64,000 bases of DNA, taken from the NCBI GenBank assembly GCA_014075215.1, contig CP046177.1, forward strand, positions 4,216,501 to 4,280,500, given 5' to 3'. Below are positions 26,547 to 38,345 of the stretch, piece after piece. Under the pieces are notes generated by a model. That model was given only the letters and a program-made list of their open reading frames with translations. It did not search any database and had not been told where the DNA came from. How positions within the stretch are numbered: the stretch's first letter is position 1; each line of letters opens with the position of its first letter. A program made the position numbers and the translations under genes. The DNA comes from Flavobacteriaceae bacterium (GTDB lineage: Bacteria > Bacteroidota > Bacteroidia > Flavobacteriales > Flavobacteriaceae).

Positions 26547-29500
26547 ATGAAAAAATTATTTTTAAGCACCCTTACGACGCTATTGACGCTCTGCGTTCAA
26601 AGTCAGGATTTACCCAGGATTGTACCTCCCTCGCCGGAGGCTTCGGCGTTAGCCAATTTTATCGAAGTTCCGGTATCCCATTATACAGGGCTTCCTAATA
26701 TTTCGGTACCTATTTACACGATAAAAGAAGGAAGTATGGAAATCCCCATACAATTATCTTACCATGCAAGAGGCGTACAGGTCTCGGAAGTAGCTCCACG
26801 TACAGGTACGGGTTGGTCGTTACAATATGGCGGAAGTATTTCCAGGCAAATGCGGGGAAAAAGCGATGAAAGTATAAAAGGTTATTTGGCAAGAGGTCAT
26901 TATTTTGTGAATTATCCTCAAGATTTGCAGACAAGACAAGCAGTTCATAATTCTGACAATGAACTTACAGTCGATTTTTATCCTGACCAATTTACTTTTA
27001 ATGCAGGCGGAGTGAGTGGTAAGTTTGTACTGGATTATACAGACGGCCAACCTTTGATACAGAGTTTTGGGGATATCACCATTGGTTACACCAGAGAAAA
27101 TGGCTGGTCAGGTAAAATAGATGCCTTTGTAATGACAGATGCTAATGGAAACAAGTACTATTTTGGGGTATCAAAAAACGGACTACGCAAAGCCCGGGAT
27201 TATCAACATTCTACAGGATACACGATAGATTATTGGGGAAACCAGGTGCTAGATCCGCCAGCGGATGACTCGGACGAATTTTACAGTGCCTGGAAATTAA
27301 TGGATATAGAGACAGTCACAGGGGATATTATCAGCTTTTTTTATGAAAATCAAGGAGGAGTATATTGGGGAAAATCCGGAGATTTTCATATAAATCCGAA
27401 CCCAGAAGGATCTACCACAGGTATTGTCGGGATGGGTGATTTGGAACAGATACGCACTAAAATTTCAAGAATACAAAATTATGAATACCAAATTAGTCGT
27501 ATTGAATTTAATAATGGCAGAGATAAAATAGAATTTATAAGCGAGGCAACAGGAAGAGAAGATTTCGTAGGTCATGCTTTGGATAAAATAGAGATATACC
27601 AAGATGATCAACTGGTAAAAGGTTACGATTTAGCCTATGAGTATACAGAAAGCACGGACACGACTAATATGTTACCTGGTTTGTCTTACCTTGCCATGTA
27701 CTTTAAAAGACTATTCTTAAAAGAAATTTCGGAATACGGAAGTGATAATTCGTACTTGCCACCATACCGGTTCACCTATGACGAAGAGGTATTACCCAGT
27801 GTGCTATCTTCCCGACAAGATTATTGGGGCTATTACAATGGTGCGAAAAACAATGGGCCTTTCACAAGAATATTCCATTATGGTTTATATATACCTGACA
27901 GACGTGTAGATACTCTAAAGTCAGAAGCAGGTATTTTAAAAGAAATAAAGTATCCAACCGGCGGTAAAGCAAAATTTACTTACGAGCATAATAGGGGGAG
28001 ATCTGTACCGTGGTCAGACTTAGTTAAGCTTCCTGCTATAAATCCAAGAAGTAGTGATCCTAATTTCCAAGGACTTGGTTTTTTACATGCTGATGCCTAT
28101 GACGGGGACAGGTACATCGGAGATACGTTTACAGTGAATCCTGACCCTAATGGTATTCTGGCAAGTTTTAGTGTAACGCTGCCTATTGACTATTTGGGTA
28201 CCGACCAAAACGTAGCTTGTGCCGATCCACTAGAGGATTGTATGTTTATCATGAAACTGGAAGGGCTTAATGGTGCTCCAACCTATTATCTGTATGCCGG
28301 AGACACAGATTTTTATATACAACCGGGTGAATACCGCCTGGTATTTGATCCGGTTCGGGATATCGAATGGGAAACAGATCCCGGTAATTGGGATTTTAAT
28401 CAAGGGGGAGAGCTTAATCCTTTTCCTTACATTTTTAATATTCAGGTATCCTGGCAACAGCAATCGGATTTACCCTTATTATTTGGGCCCGGAAAACGTA
28501 TCAAAAAAATTGAACACATGGATGTCAACGGAGTGTTAAGTGTTAAGGAATACGAGTATGTTTATCCAACAGATGACTTCTCTCAAGAACCAACTAATCC
28601 AAGTGGGAGTATTAAAGGGTTGCCTGCTTTTTTAAATAAGCCTATTGAAGGTTATGACGGTGATTTCTACGGGTTTACTACCCCTTATACTTCTTATTAC
28701 GATTCCGGCAGTGCATTTAGTAGTTTTCAATCCAATTATATTGGATATTCCGGTGTCGTAGAATATCAGGGGACTAAGAATAATAATATAGGTAAAACAG
28801 AGTATGGTTTTACTAACTTCAATGATTCGGGAGGAGATTATTTTGAATTTCCTTATCATCCGCCTACGGATAATGAGTGGCTCAGAGGCAAACCAGTTGG
28901 AGTTTATTATTACAAAAACGATGGCAACAGGACTGACGGAAGCATTGAGTACAAGTTAGTAAAACAAGTTCATAACAAATATCGATATGGCGATAGGCTG
29001 TATACACCTGATTTTGTGATTCCGTTTGGAAGTATTGGCGGGCTTCAATTTTCAGATGACATTCCCCAAGATGAGCAATTTATTTTTATGCCTAGAGGAG
29101 AAGAATTTGAATGGAGTACCAATTCTGACTGGAATTACCAAAAAACCAGAACTAGTTTTAGGTTACCTTTATTCATGCTTAAAAGGTACGCACAAGGGAA
29201 TTCGGCTAATAACAACCCCAATTACCATAACGCCTATCGAATGTACGATTTAACAGGAGGAACGCTACATTTGGACAGCACCACCGAAAGGATATACAAC
29301 GATACGGGGATAGTAGAAAACACCACTACCTATCGCTACGACTACGACAAGCATTACCAGCAAAAAGGCAGTAGTATGACCGATAGTAGAGGTGATGTAG
29401 TGGAAACTACGAATTACTACCCTTCGGATGTTTTAGGCTATTCGGATCTGGGTTATGACGATCTGACACGTTCCCAGGTCAATGCGATCGTTAAGATGAG

Positions 29501-30163
29501 AGCACCCGATGTAAACAATCCGGATAGAACCCACCAGTTAGCTACCCCTGTTCAGGTAGAGACCAGAAAGAACGGTTCTGTGGTATCGGTAGTACGTACC
29601 AATTATAATATAGAAGACACAGGCCTGGTACTTCCGCAAAGTGTGGCCACTCTAAAAGGAATTTATGATGCGGATACCAATCCCTTGGAAGATAGAATTA
29701 TATATCATAAATATGATTCAAAAGGCAATCCGGTAGAAGTCAGCAAGAAAGACGGTGGCAGAATTTATTACGTATGGGGCTATGATAAAACATATCCTAT
29801 TGCCAAGATAAAGGGTATCCATGCGCTGCTCCCGACGGACTTATCGGCGAAGTTTGTTTTACCTGGGAGCAACAAAATGCTATCAGTAGTGCAATACACT
29901 CCTCTATGAGAGATGTATCCGCTTCAACCGAGTCCGATTTAAGAGCTGATTTAGCACTCTTACGCGATAGCTTTAGTGGTACGGCAGCCCAAATCACCAC
30001 CTTTACTTATGACCCGCTTATTGGGGTTACGAGCATCACCGACCCCAGAGGAAGAACCCTTTATTACCATTACGACTCTTTTAACAGATTACAATATGTA
30101 AAAGACCACGATGGTAATGTACTGAGTGAACATTCATATAACTATAAAAACCAAACAAGATGA
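26547..30163 (+). pseudogene. RHS/YD-repeat family protein A (N-terminal partner), one frameshift
   Basis: ATG 26547 gives a signal peptide (MKKLFLSTLTTLLTLCVQSQ). A long beta-rich protein of the Bacteroidota RHS type follows (PVSHYTGLPNISVPIYTIK, LSYHARGVQVSEVAPRTGTG). YD-type segments lie toward the C-terminus (YRYDYDKHYQ, YHKYDSKGNPVEVSKKDGG, YVWGYDKTYPIAKIKG). The frame ends at 29909. The expected continuation (CAAPDGLIGEVCFTWEQQNA, then TFTYDPLIGVTSITDPRGR and LYYHYDSFNRLQYVKDHDGN) is in another frame that begins near 29810 and ends at 30163. So one gene of about 1,205 codons carries a single frameshift. It overlaps the next rhs gene by 4 bp. It may be a true lesion or a sequencing error. 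Confidence 0.8.
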
Positions 30164-33100
30164 AAAAGACCATCATTCATATCATAGCAGCATGTATGAT
30201 GTTGCCTTTGGTTCTGAGCAGCCAAACCCAAAGTGAGAACTACGTGGTAAGCAAAACCTATAAAGTTGCCTTACAAGAGAATGAGCTGAGCACCCAAAAC
30301 CCGGACAGTGTCAGCACGGCGATTACCTACTTCGACGGTCTGGGCAGAGCCAAACAATCGGTTTTGGTGGGCGCAGGAAAAACCGGCTCATTGGAAGCTA
30401 ACAATGCCATTCCTTATGATTGGAGTGCAGGAGTTCCGACCAATTCGGGTTTTTATAATCCCTTTGGAGCAGGAGTCAATGTGATTACAAATGGTACCAC
30501 ACCATTTGGACATACGGACCTGTTGTGGGAGGGTAGCAACAATGCCTCTAATTATTACGACGGAGGGTGGGATACAAACCCTATTGTGATTGATAATACT
30601 TCAGCGTATCGATATACGGTTTGGATGAAAAAAACAGGTAATCTGGAAGACGGGGGAGTGTATTCTTTGGCCAGAAATGTCCATACATTAAATGGAAGTT
30701 TTAAAAATTACGGAAACTTTTTTGGAGGAGATCTTCCCGCATTAGACATCTGGTATTTAGTGGTCGGATATGTACATCCTTCGGGTTATGCTATGCAGGA
30801 GAGGATTTGGGTATCTCAGGGGTTTATGACATAAACGGAGTCAAAGTTTTGGACGGAGAAGAATTTACCTGGCGGAATGATCAGTCAGATGTTCGTTTTG
30901 GGAGCTGTCAATTTCTGGCCTCTGATCCCGCTTCCAAGCTTTATCTGTGGAGCCCTGTAGTACAAAAAATAGATGGAAGCGAAGATGCGTTGGATGTGAT
31001 AGCTCAAACAACTACGGTATTGGTTGATACAGGAGTGGTCAACCAAGATATGGTAACTCATTATGAGTACGATGTATTCGGACGCCAATCCAAAGAGTAT
31101 CTTCCTTATCCCTCAAACAGTTCCGACGGTGTTTTTGACCCTATTGCCAAAGAAGGTACACAACAGTATTATCAAAACAGCTATGCTGATGACTTTCCCG
31201 ATATTACCACTCCTATAAACATCAATGCCTATTCGGAGAAAGTATTGGAAAACTCCCCCTTGGGAAGAATCTACGAACAAACTGCACCGGGAAGTGCCTG
31301 GAAAAAAGGAGATAACCTCATTTCCGGTAAAGGCTATTCGGACGGACATACCATTAAATTTGAATACCATACCAATACCGCCACAGAGGTAAAAGATTAC
31401 AGCGTATCACTAAGCTTTTCAAACAATACCTATACGCCCACACTAACGGCAAACGGGAATTATTACAGCCAGGGAACACTGACCAAAACCATTACCAAAG
31501 ATGAGAACTGGACTCCTGCAAAGGGTTTGAACCATACCACCGAAGAGTTTAAAGACAAGAGCGGGCAGGTACTCTTAAAAAGAACCTATATCAGTGTAGA
31601 CCTCAATGACGACGGAGATACTACAGACAGCGGAGAATCGGCCGTAGCACACGATACCTATTATATCTATGACGATTACGGAAATCTGACCTATGTGCTC
31701 CCTCCCAAAATAGAAGGCACTACTTCCGGTATCAGTGATATTCTAAGCAAATTGGATGAGTTGGGATATCAGTATACCTATGACCACAGGAATCGCCTGG
31801 TAGCAAAAAAGATACCCGGTAAGGGATGGGAATATATCATCTATGATGCACTGGACAGGCCGGTACTCACTCAAGATGCACTGCAAAGAGCACAAAAAAA
31901 GTGGCTTTTTACCAAGTATGATATACATAGCAGAGTAGCCTATACGGGAGTCTATACTCATAGTAATACGATCACCCGAATAAACATGCAACATTTGTTT
32001 GATACGGAAAATCAGGCAGGAAGCACACTTGCAGCAGCGAGGTTATACGAGACCAGAATTGCCAATACTGCCACCACAGACCCTTTGCAGATAGACTATA
32101 CCAATGAAAACTTCCCTAAGTCAAACACAGAAGTATTTACCGTAAACTACTACGATTCCTATGACTTTGACAGAGCAGGCGGCCTGTTACCTACTGCCGT
32201 AGGCACTGTATACGGAAAAACGCTGACAACTAACATAAAAGGTCTGAGTGGTGGTAGCAAAACCAAAGTACTCCGTACCAGTCAGTGGATCACTACGGTA
32301 AACTATTACGATGAGAAGGCCCGGCCGATTTATGTATATACAAACAATGAGTATCTGCAAGCCATCGATATAGCAGAGACAAAACTGGATTTTACAGGTA
32401 AGGTATTAGAGACCACTACCACCCATAAGAAAACCGGTAAGGCAGATGTGGTGGTAAAAGACTATTTTGAATATGACCACCAAGACAGGCTGCTCTCTCA
32501 AAATCAAAAAGTAAATGACCAAATTACAGAGCGAATGGTAAGCAACCGTTATGATGAGCTGGGACAACTCAAAAGCAAGCTGGTAGGCAATGCCGCCAAA
32601 TCGGGCTATAAAGATATAACCAGTGGAATCAGTATTTCAGGAGATATCATCACCAAGACCGGTAGCAACGGTTGGAATGAAGGATTGGCTACCTTAGGAA
32701 GTATTGAAGGGGATGGGTATATAGAGTTCAAAACAGCATCTACAAACAAATGGTATATGGTAGGGTTATCTTCCGACAATTCCAGTCCTTCTTACAATAC
32801 AATAGATTTTGCAGCATATCCTGCAGGTACTCATATTCATATTTATGAATCAGGATCTTGGAAAAAGAATTGTGGACCTTTTGTTGCCGGAGATGTCATT
32901 AGAGTAGAACGCAAAGCAAATAAAATTTATTACAAAAAGAATAATGAAGTAATTTATATCTCATCTAAGACACCTGTTGGAAACCTATTGGGAGATATTT
33001 CAATGCACTCAGATGGAACAAGAATCCAAGACTTGCACATCGTAGACAACGACAAAGGGTTGCAAGAGGTAGATTACCGATATAATGTAAGGGGGTGGTT

Positions 33101-34805
33101 AAAAAATATCAATCAGGATACAAAAGATGACCGGGATTTGTTTAACTTTACCTTACGATACAACGACCCTGTGAACGCAACAGCCCTATACAATGGAAAT
33201 ATCAGTCAGACTATTTGGAGTACTGACAATACCGATACCAGCGAGAAAATGTACAGCTATTCTTATGATGCGTTAAATAGAATCACAGGGGCAACAGGCT
33301 CAACTTCATCAAATTATGATTTAAAAGGAGTAAATTATGACAAGAATGGAAATATTTTAGGTCTTGAAAGATATGGACACGTAAATGAAGAAGCAACAGA
33401 GTTTGGGGTGATGGACGATTTACATTATCGTTATGATACAGGGAATAAATTACTAGGAGTATTGGATAAATCTGAAATTACACAAGGCTTTAAAGATGGA
33501 AATACTTCAACTGTAGATTACACCTATGATACCAATGGAAATATGATTGCAGATAAGAATAAAGGCATTATACATATAGATTACAATCACTTGAATTTAC
33601 CAACTTTAGTACAATTAGAAACAGGTAAAATTTTGTATACTTATGATGCAAGTGGAGTAAAGTTAAGAAAAGTAGTTGATGATGGTTATGCTAGTAGTTT
33701 TACAACAACAGACTATGCAGGGAATCATATTTATGAAAATGATAAACTACAGTTCTTTAATCAGCCGGAGGGGTATGTAAAAAACGAGGATGGCAAGTTC
33801 GGATATGTGTATCAATACAAAGACCACTTAGGCAATGTACGATTATCCTATGCAGATACCGATGAATCAGGGGATATATCGCAGGAGGAAATTATAGAGG
33901 AAAATGCGTATTACCCCTTTGGGCTTAAACAAAAAGGGTATAATAATGTAGTTAGTTCTAATGGGAATAGTACCGCACAGAAGTGGAAATATCAAGGACA
34001 AGAATTAACAGAAGACTTAGGATATAATATGTATGAATATACTTTTAGACATTATGACCCAACAATTGGAAGATTTTTTGCTATTGATCCTTTAGCTGCA
34101 GATTATGTGTATAATTCAACTTATGCATTCCAAGAAAATAAACTTGGTCTTGGTACCGAACTTGAGGGGCTTGAATTAAGAAAACATGAGTGGTTAGATA
34201 AAGAGGGGCAGAATCACGTTGATTATACAGCTAATATAAAAGTCGTTAATAATTCAAGTGCCTCACAAAAGGACATAATAAGTTATGCCACTGATGTAGC
34301 AAGTGCAATTACAGATAAATTTTCTGGTACTGATGCAGATGGTAATATTACAAGTATGAATGTAAAATTGGAGTTTGTTGATGAAATTAGTTCATCTGAT
34401 TTTGCGATTGAATTTACAGATAAAGTAACAGAAAAAAGCCCTATAACTGGTAAAGACAGAGTAGCTGCTGCTGATGGAAAGACAGATGAAATTGGCAATA
34501 CAGAAACAAATAGAATGCAACTTTTAATTCCAGGTAGAGCAGCGCCAGGACCATACGAGGCAGTATTAAAAGAAGATATAGGGACAAATGGAGCTCACGA
34601 ATTTGGGCACGCAGCTGGGTTAAATCATCAATCTTCAAAAAATAATAGAGTATCTAGGAATAATAACATTCCTTTGGAGCAAAACAATTTAATGAGAACT
34701 AATGGTAGAGCGAAACAAGTTGTTAATAAAAAGCAAAAAAGCGTGATTTATAATAATACCAAGAGCCAACCTAGAGGAAGATTTTATAAACCAAAAAAGA
34801 ATTGA
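30160..34805 (+). pseudogene. RHS repeat-associated core protein with metallopeptidase toxin tip, one frameshift
   Basis: It starts at ATG 30160 with a signal peptide (MKKTIIHIIAACMMLPLVLS). YD/RHS repeats follow, with a DUF6443-like N-terminus (NYVVSKTYKVA, ITYFDGLGRAKQSV). A frameshift near 30793 splits it: the first frame stops at 30834, and the rest (LGISGVYDINGVKVLDGEEF onward) runs to 34805. The RHS core ends with YKDHLGNVRLSY, AYYPFGLKQKGYNNVV and the DPIGRFFAIDPLA-type motif (DPTIGRFFAIDPLA). After it the tip changes to a Zn-metallopeptidase with GAHEFGHAAGLNH (HExxHxxGxxH, metzincin-like). About 1,548 codons if intact. The tip is the polymorphic toxin; the following gene is its immunity candidate. 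Confidence 0.82.
33747..33956 (+). repeat. RHS core/tip junction DNA, expressed locus copy
   Basis: Starts CTACAGTTCTTTAATCAGCC. The first ~86 bp differ from 44111 onward at only one position, then identity falls to roughly 80% until the YNNVV codons. It encodes the conserved HLGNVRLSY region. A natural crossover point for tip exchange. Confidence 0.8.
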
Positions 34806-34807
34806 AA

Positions 34808-35239
34808 ATGAAATTATCAATAAAAATTATTTTTTTTGTTTTCATTTGCTTTGTTCTTAGCTGTAAAAAGACAATAAAAAAGAATAATTTAATAAGAGAC
34901 AAATATAAAGTTATTATTGGTAGTAAAGAGGATACAATTTACAAATCGAATAGCGATATATTACATATCGTTTTCGAAACGGAATTTGATAAAGATTTAT
35001 TAAATGTAAATTTTAATGGAGAAAGTATAGAGTATTTTTTAACTACTGACGGAAGTACAGGTTATGCTGATTATATTGATTTAGGTAAGCTATCAAGTTT
35101 TAAAAAGATTGAGTTTAGGATTAACAAAGGGAAATCGATAAAAATTGATAATGTGAAAACTAATTTAATTAAAGTTATTTATCTCAAAGATAGTATTGTA
35201 GAAATTAGTTTTAGTAATAATCCTAAAGCCTACAAATAA
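34808..35239 (+). CDS. Lipoprotein, candidate immunity protein for the metallopeptidase tip
   Basis: 143 aa from ATG 34808, 2 bp after the rhs stop. It has a lipoprotein signal (IIFFVFICFVLSCKKT, Cys about residue 19) and a beta-rich mature domain; no known family. Position directly behind a toxin tip, small size and export to the periplasm or outer membrane fit an immunity role against an enzyme acting outside the cytoplasm. That is inference from context. A terminator follows. Confidence 0.6.
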   Translation: MKLSIKIIFFVFICFVLSCKKTIKKNNLIRDKYKVIIGSKEDTIYKSNSDILHIVFETEFDKDLLNVNFNGESIEYFLTTDGSTGYADYIDLGKLSSFKKIEFRINKGKSIKIDNVKTNLIKVIYLKDSIVEISFSNNPKAYK

Positions 35240-35260
35240 CAATATTAATCAAACCAAAAT

Positions 35261-35289
35261 AAAAACCACCTTTAACGAGGTGGTTTTTT
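35261..35289 (+). terminator. Terminator after rhs toxin/immunity unit
   Basis: AAAACCACCT and AGGTGGTTTT flank a TTAACG loop, followed by a T-run. It closes the rhs transcription unit. Confidence 0.75.
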
Positions 35290-35334
35290 GTTTAAGAAGC
35301 GTATGCCTTTTTAGTTCTGTAATCTCTAATAAGC

Positions 35335-35605
35335 GCATGGCACACACTATTAAAACCACGACAAAAAGGTTCCAACATTGGAACTTTCCAATAATGACAA
35401 GGGTTTTAAGGAAATGACATAAGTTGAAAATTTATAAAGACATAGGAATATTTAATAGTGGATATTTCTATGTTCTTTCATGACTATAAAGTGAATTTTA
35501 TATAATCGTAACCAGAGTTATCTAGGAAATGAGTTTATTTGAAGTATTTTAAGAATTACACCCTATAGGAATTACACAAGCATTAAATTCTTGATTGGTT
35601 CGTAC
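35335..35605 (+). repeat. 271-bp repeat R, copy at expressed rhs locus
   Basis: Identical by eye to 46062-46332. It contains non-coding DNA (starting GCATGGCACACACTATTAAA) plus the last ~19 codons of a transposase on the minus strand, so it probably includes one end of that IS. It follows the immunity gene in both places. Confidence 0.9.
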
Positions 35606-36361
35606 TCTATTTTTTCTAGCATCCTGTATTTTTTCTCTGAAGAAATGTTTGTTGGGAATTTTGCCAAGGATGACTTCCATAGGAGCTAATCCATATAATT
35701 CTGTGGGAAATCTATGGTAATTATAATATTCAACAAAACGTTCTAAATCTTTAAGATGTGATTTTTCATTAAGAGAATATTTTCCATGTAGAAATTCAGT
35801 TTTATAAATACTGTGTGTACTCTCAGACATAGAATTCGAAAAAGGAAAGTCTTTGGTTTGTGCTGTTATTTTGGTAACTACTGGAGGTGCTTTTATGCTA
35901 TCTATCCACGTTAAGAATTCTCCTTTATTCTCACTTCCACCATCAGATAAAATATTAATGGGTTTTACAGCATTGTATAAACCGTACTTTTCAAAAGTCT
36001 CTTGAAAAAGTTTTTTAATAAACTCGCTTCCAGCTTTTCCATTAGTAGATGCTTTGTGTAATATCGCTTTAGAAAAATTGTCTTTTACAAAAGCTACTTT
36101 TTGTATTCCGTCTTCTACTGTATTCACGTTAGTAATATCCACATGTAACCATTCAAAAATTCTATTGGCTTTCAATCCTTTTTTTCTTTCAGACTTAAAA
36201 CGCTTTGGTTTTATATACCCTAAAGCAGATGCATATTTATTAAAGGTAGATTTTCCACAAAACACCAAACCATTTCTAAGCGCATGATAATACAAAGTAA
36301 CTTTTGTTTTTCCGTAGTTAGCAGAATCAGTTACTAGATTTTCAATCGTAGAAACCTCTTT
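35549..36361 (-). pseudogene. rve-domain (IS3/IS481-type) transposase, 5' truncated by IS110
   Basis: The frame runs from the IS110 junction at 36361 to the stop at 35549 (about 270 codons, first in-frame ATG at 36295). An integrase core is seen with Asp in WLHVDITNVNT, Asp in NILSDGGSENKG and Glu in NSMSESTHSIYK, then FPTELYGLAPMEVILGKI. The N-terminal DNA-binding part is absent because the reading frame runs directly into the right end of an IS110 copy. Inactive remnant. Confidence 0.75.
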
Positions 36362-36414
36362 CCCCGTATTCTATGATAAAAACAAGTAAAAGTTGAGATA
36401 TTATTTTTACTAAT

Positions 36415-37407
36415 TTATGCAGCAAATTTAAAAGTATCTACATAGGGTGTTTGTCGTTTGACAACGGCAAACACTCTTGCTATTAATTTGTTTCTAATAA
36501 TGTTAACGGTACTCATTTTACTTTTGCCTTGTTTTATTCTTTTATGATAGTATAATTTCATTTCTGGGTTATGTTGTATAGCAGAAATAGCGCACATATT
36601 AATAATTGCTTTCAATTTTTTATTAGCCAAATGAGAGACTTTTGTACGTCCTTTAATACTAGTTCCAGATTGGTAAGGAAAAGGAGCAACACCACAATAA
36701 GAGGCAAACTTTCTCCAGTTTTCAAATTTTGAAAAATTGTCAGTAAACACAATCATCATTATAGCAGTTTGCATTCCTATACCTTTAACACTAGTAACAA
36801 GGTTATAGGTTTCTTTTAACATTATATTTTGGTCAATAATAGCTTGCATTTGAGTATTAATCTTGTGTATTTGTTTGGTTAGTTCTGCAATCATTTTTTG
36901 TTGAACGTCAAAGATTATTTTATACTCTTTTGCTTTATAAATTCTTTTTTGTTCTTTCAAAGTAACTTTAAAACCAGCTCTTTGTTTGTTAAGTTTTGTC
37001 CTTAAAGATAAGAGACTTTTTAGTTGTAATATACTTCTTTTAGGTAGCTTACTGGGTTTAAGTTCTTCTTTTAATCGATACCCATGAGCAATGCGTTTGG
37101 CATCAATTTGGTCATCCTTTCCACGAGCAATACCAATAGATCTTTTAATTTCTAAACCAGAAGCTATGAAAAAAGATAATTTTTGTTCAGTTAAAGACAC
37201 AGATAATAAATGAGAGTACATTCCTGTATGTTCAAATACAAACATGGTTTCTTCTTTAGAGAAAGACGAATTTTTAAAACTCCACTTTAGCATTAATTTA
37301 AATCCAGATTTACTGTTCTCAAACTGTTGAACAATTTGTTTAGAATAGATACAAACATCAATTAATAATTTACTGACATCGATTCCGATAATTTCATTTG
37401 TTTTCAT
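36415..37407 (-). CDS. IS110-family transposase (DEDD recombinase), copy 1
   Basis: 330 aa. The RuvC-like DEDD domain has Asp10 (IIGIDVSK), Glu59 (VFEHTGMY) and the Asp98-Asp102 cluster (KDDQIDAKR). A coiled linker and a C-terminal Transposase_20 domain follow (VTSVKGIGMQTAIMM, FASYCGVAPFPYQSGTSIKG with the Ser region). IS110 enzymes use the DEDD and Ser sites to exchange strands guided by an element-encoded RNA. This copy has a 3-bp deletion (RIAHGYR instead of RIALYGYR) and one Lys to Asn change near residue 207 relative to the others, so it has drifted. Confidence 0.93.
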   Translation of the reverse strand: MKTNEIIGIDVSKLLIDVCIYSKQIVQQFENSKSGFKLMLKWSFKNSSFSKEETMFVFEHTGMYSHLLSVSLTEQKLSFFIASGLEIKRSIGIARGKDDQIDAKRIAHGYRLKEELKPSKLPKRSILQLKSLLSLRTKLNKQRAGFKVTLKEQKRIYKAKEYKIIFDVQQKMIAELTKQIHKINTQMQAIIDQNIMLKETYNLVTSVKGIGMQTAIMMIVFTDNFSKFENWRKFASYCGVAPFPYQSGTSIKGRTKVSHLANKKLKAIINMCAISAIQHNPEMKLYYHKRIKQGKSKMSTVNIIRNKLIARVFAVVKRQTPYVDTFKFAA

Positions 37408-37502
37408 AATTTTGTAATTAGATATTAATAATAGTTACTTAAACTAAGACCTTTAATAAGGGCAGAAACTGAAATTCTATATGGTTCTAAGTAACTTTTA
37501 AA

Positions 37503-37569
37503 AAGAACGGAGACTAATCGGGGGATGGCTCTAAAAAGCTAGCTGGCCGCTAAAGTTCACTCCGTTCTT
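37503..37569 (-). ncRNA. Candidate IS110 bridge RNA segment, copy 1
   Basis: AAGAACGGAG pairs with CTCCGTTCTT around a 47-nt internal region containing GGCTC, AGCTAGCT and GGCC blocks. It lies 96-162 nt upstream of the transposase start, where IS110 elements encode their bridge RNA. Conserved in all five copies here plus a diverged sixth at 10674. Confidence 0.4.
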
Positions 37570-37696
37570 TTGTGTTTTTGGTTATCAACAAAATAAGAGT
37601 TATTAACAAAGAAAAAAAGAAGCAAAAAAAGAAATTTCATCATAACTATTATGTTTTTATTTTAAGTAATTATTTCTATTTGCTAATCTAAAGGCT

Positions 37697-37720
37697 CCCG
37701 CTAGTTTGTAACTAGTGGCG
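37697..37720. repeat. REP-like hairpin at IS110 left end / RAYT leader
   Basis: CCGCTAGTTTGTAACTAGTGGCG, an imperfect palindrome touching the IS110 left end and 64 bp upstream of the RAYT gene (quoted in parts: CCGCTAGTT, TGT, AACTAGTGGCG). A second stem follows at 37738-37767 (AAAAAGCTATGC / GCGTAGCTTTTT). Confidence 0.5.
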
Positions 37721-37783
37721 TCAAAGATGATAACAACAAAAAGCTATGCTGCAAAGCGTAGCTTTTTGTATTTTAGCAATGCT

Positions 37784-38341
37784 ATGAGTAGAAATTATAA
37801 ATTTTATAATAAGAGTGGTTTATATTTTGTGAGTTTTGCAACAATCAATTGGATAGATGTTTTTACACGACAAGTCTATTTTGATGTATTAGCAGACAGT
37901 ATAAATTATTGTAGAAAGGAAAAAGGAATGGAGTTGTATTGTTATTGTTTTATGCCAAGTCATGTACATTTTATTTTTCGTTCATCAAATAGCGAACCTT
38001 CAGAATTATTAAGAGATTTTAAACGACATACTTCAAAGAAAACTATAGAAGCTATAGAAAACAATCCACAAGAAAGTAGAAAAGAATGGTTATTATGGAT
38101 GTTTAAAAGAGCAGGAAAGAAACAGGGAAATATCTCTAAATATCAGTTTTGGCAACATCATAATAAACCTGTAGAGTTATGGAGTGAAAAAGTTATCAAA
38201 CAGAAAATAGATTATATACATAACAATCCTGTAGAGAGTGGTTTTGTAACAAATTCTATTGATTGGAAATACTCAAGTGCTAGGAATTATGCAGATGATA
38301 CTACTATTTTAGAAATAGATAGTACAGGATTTTTTGAATAG
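37784..38341 (+). CDS. REP-associated tyrosine transposase (RAYT, IS200-like Y1 HUH)
   Basis: 185 aa from ATG 37784; the upstream extension to 37715 lies in the hairpins. HUH motif His60-Val-His62 (MPSHVHFIF), catalytic Tyr144 (KIDYIHNNPVESG), and the RAYT-typical C-terminus (WKYSSARNYA). These single-strand nucleases act on REP hairpins, which fits the REP-like palindromes in front of this gene and at each IS110 left end in the window. Looks intact. Confidence 0.9.
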   Translation: MSRNYKFYNKSGLYFVSFATINWIDVFTRQVYFDVLADSINYCRKEKGMELYCYCFMPSHVHFIFRSSNSEPSELLRDFKRHTSKKTIEAIENNPQESRKEWLLWMFKRAGKKQGNISKYQFWQHHNKPVELWSEKVIKQKIDYIHNNPVESGFVTNSIDWKYSSARNYADDTTILEIDSTGFFE

Positions 38342-38345
38342 GCTT

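Larger units (their letters stand above)
36362..37694 (-). mobile_element. IS110-family element, copy 1
   Basis: From CCCCGTATTC (3' end of the element) to GCTAATCTAAAGG (5' end). It has no inverted repeats, as expected for IS110. It contains the transposase and about 285 bp of 5' non-coding DNA with the conserved hairpin. The only copy outside the large palindromes. Confidence 0.8.

Noticed and set aside
30885..31994. Antisense frames inside the rhs genes
   Set aside because: Shadows of strong coding sequence on the plus strand.
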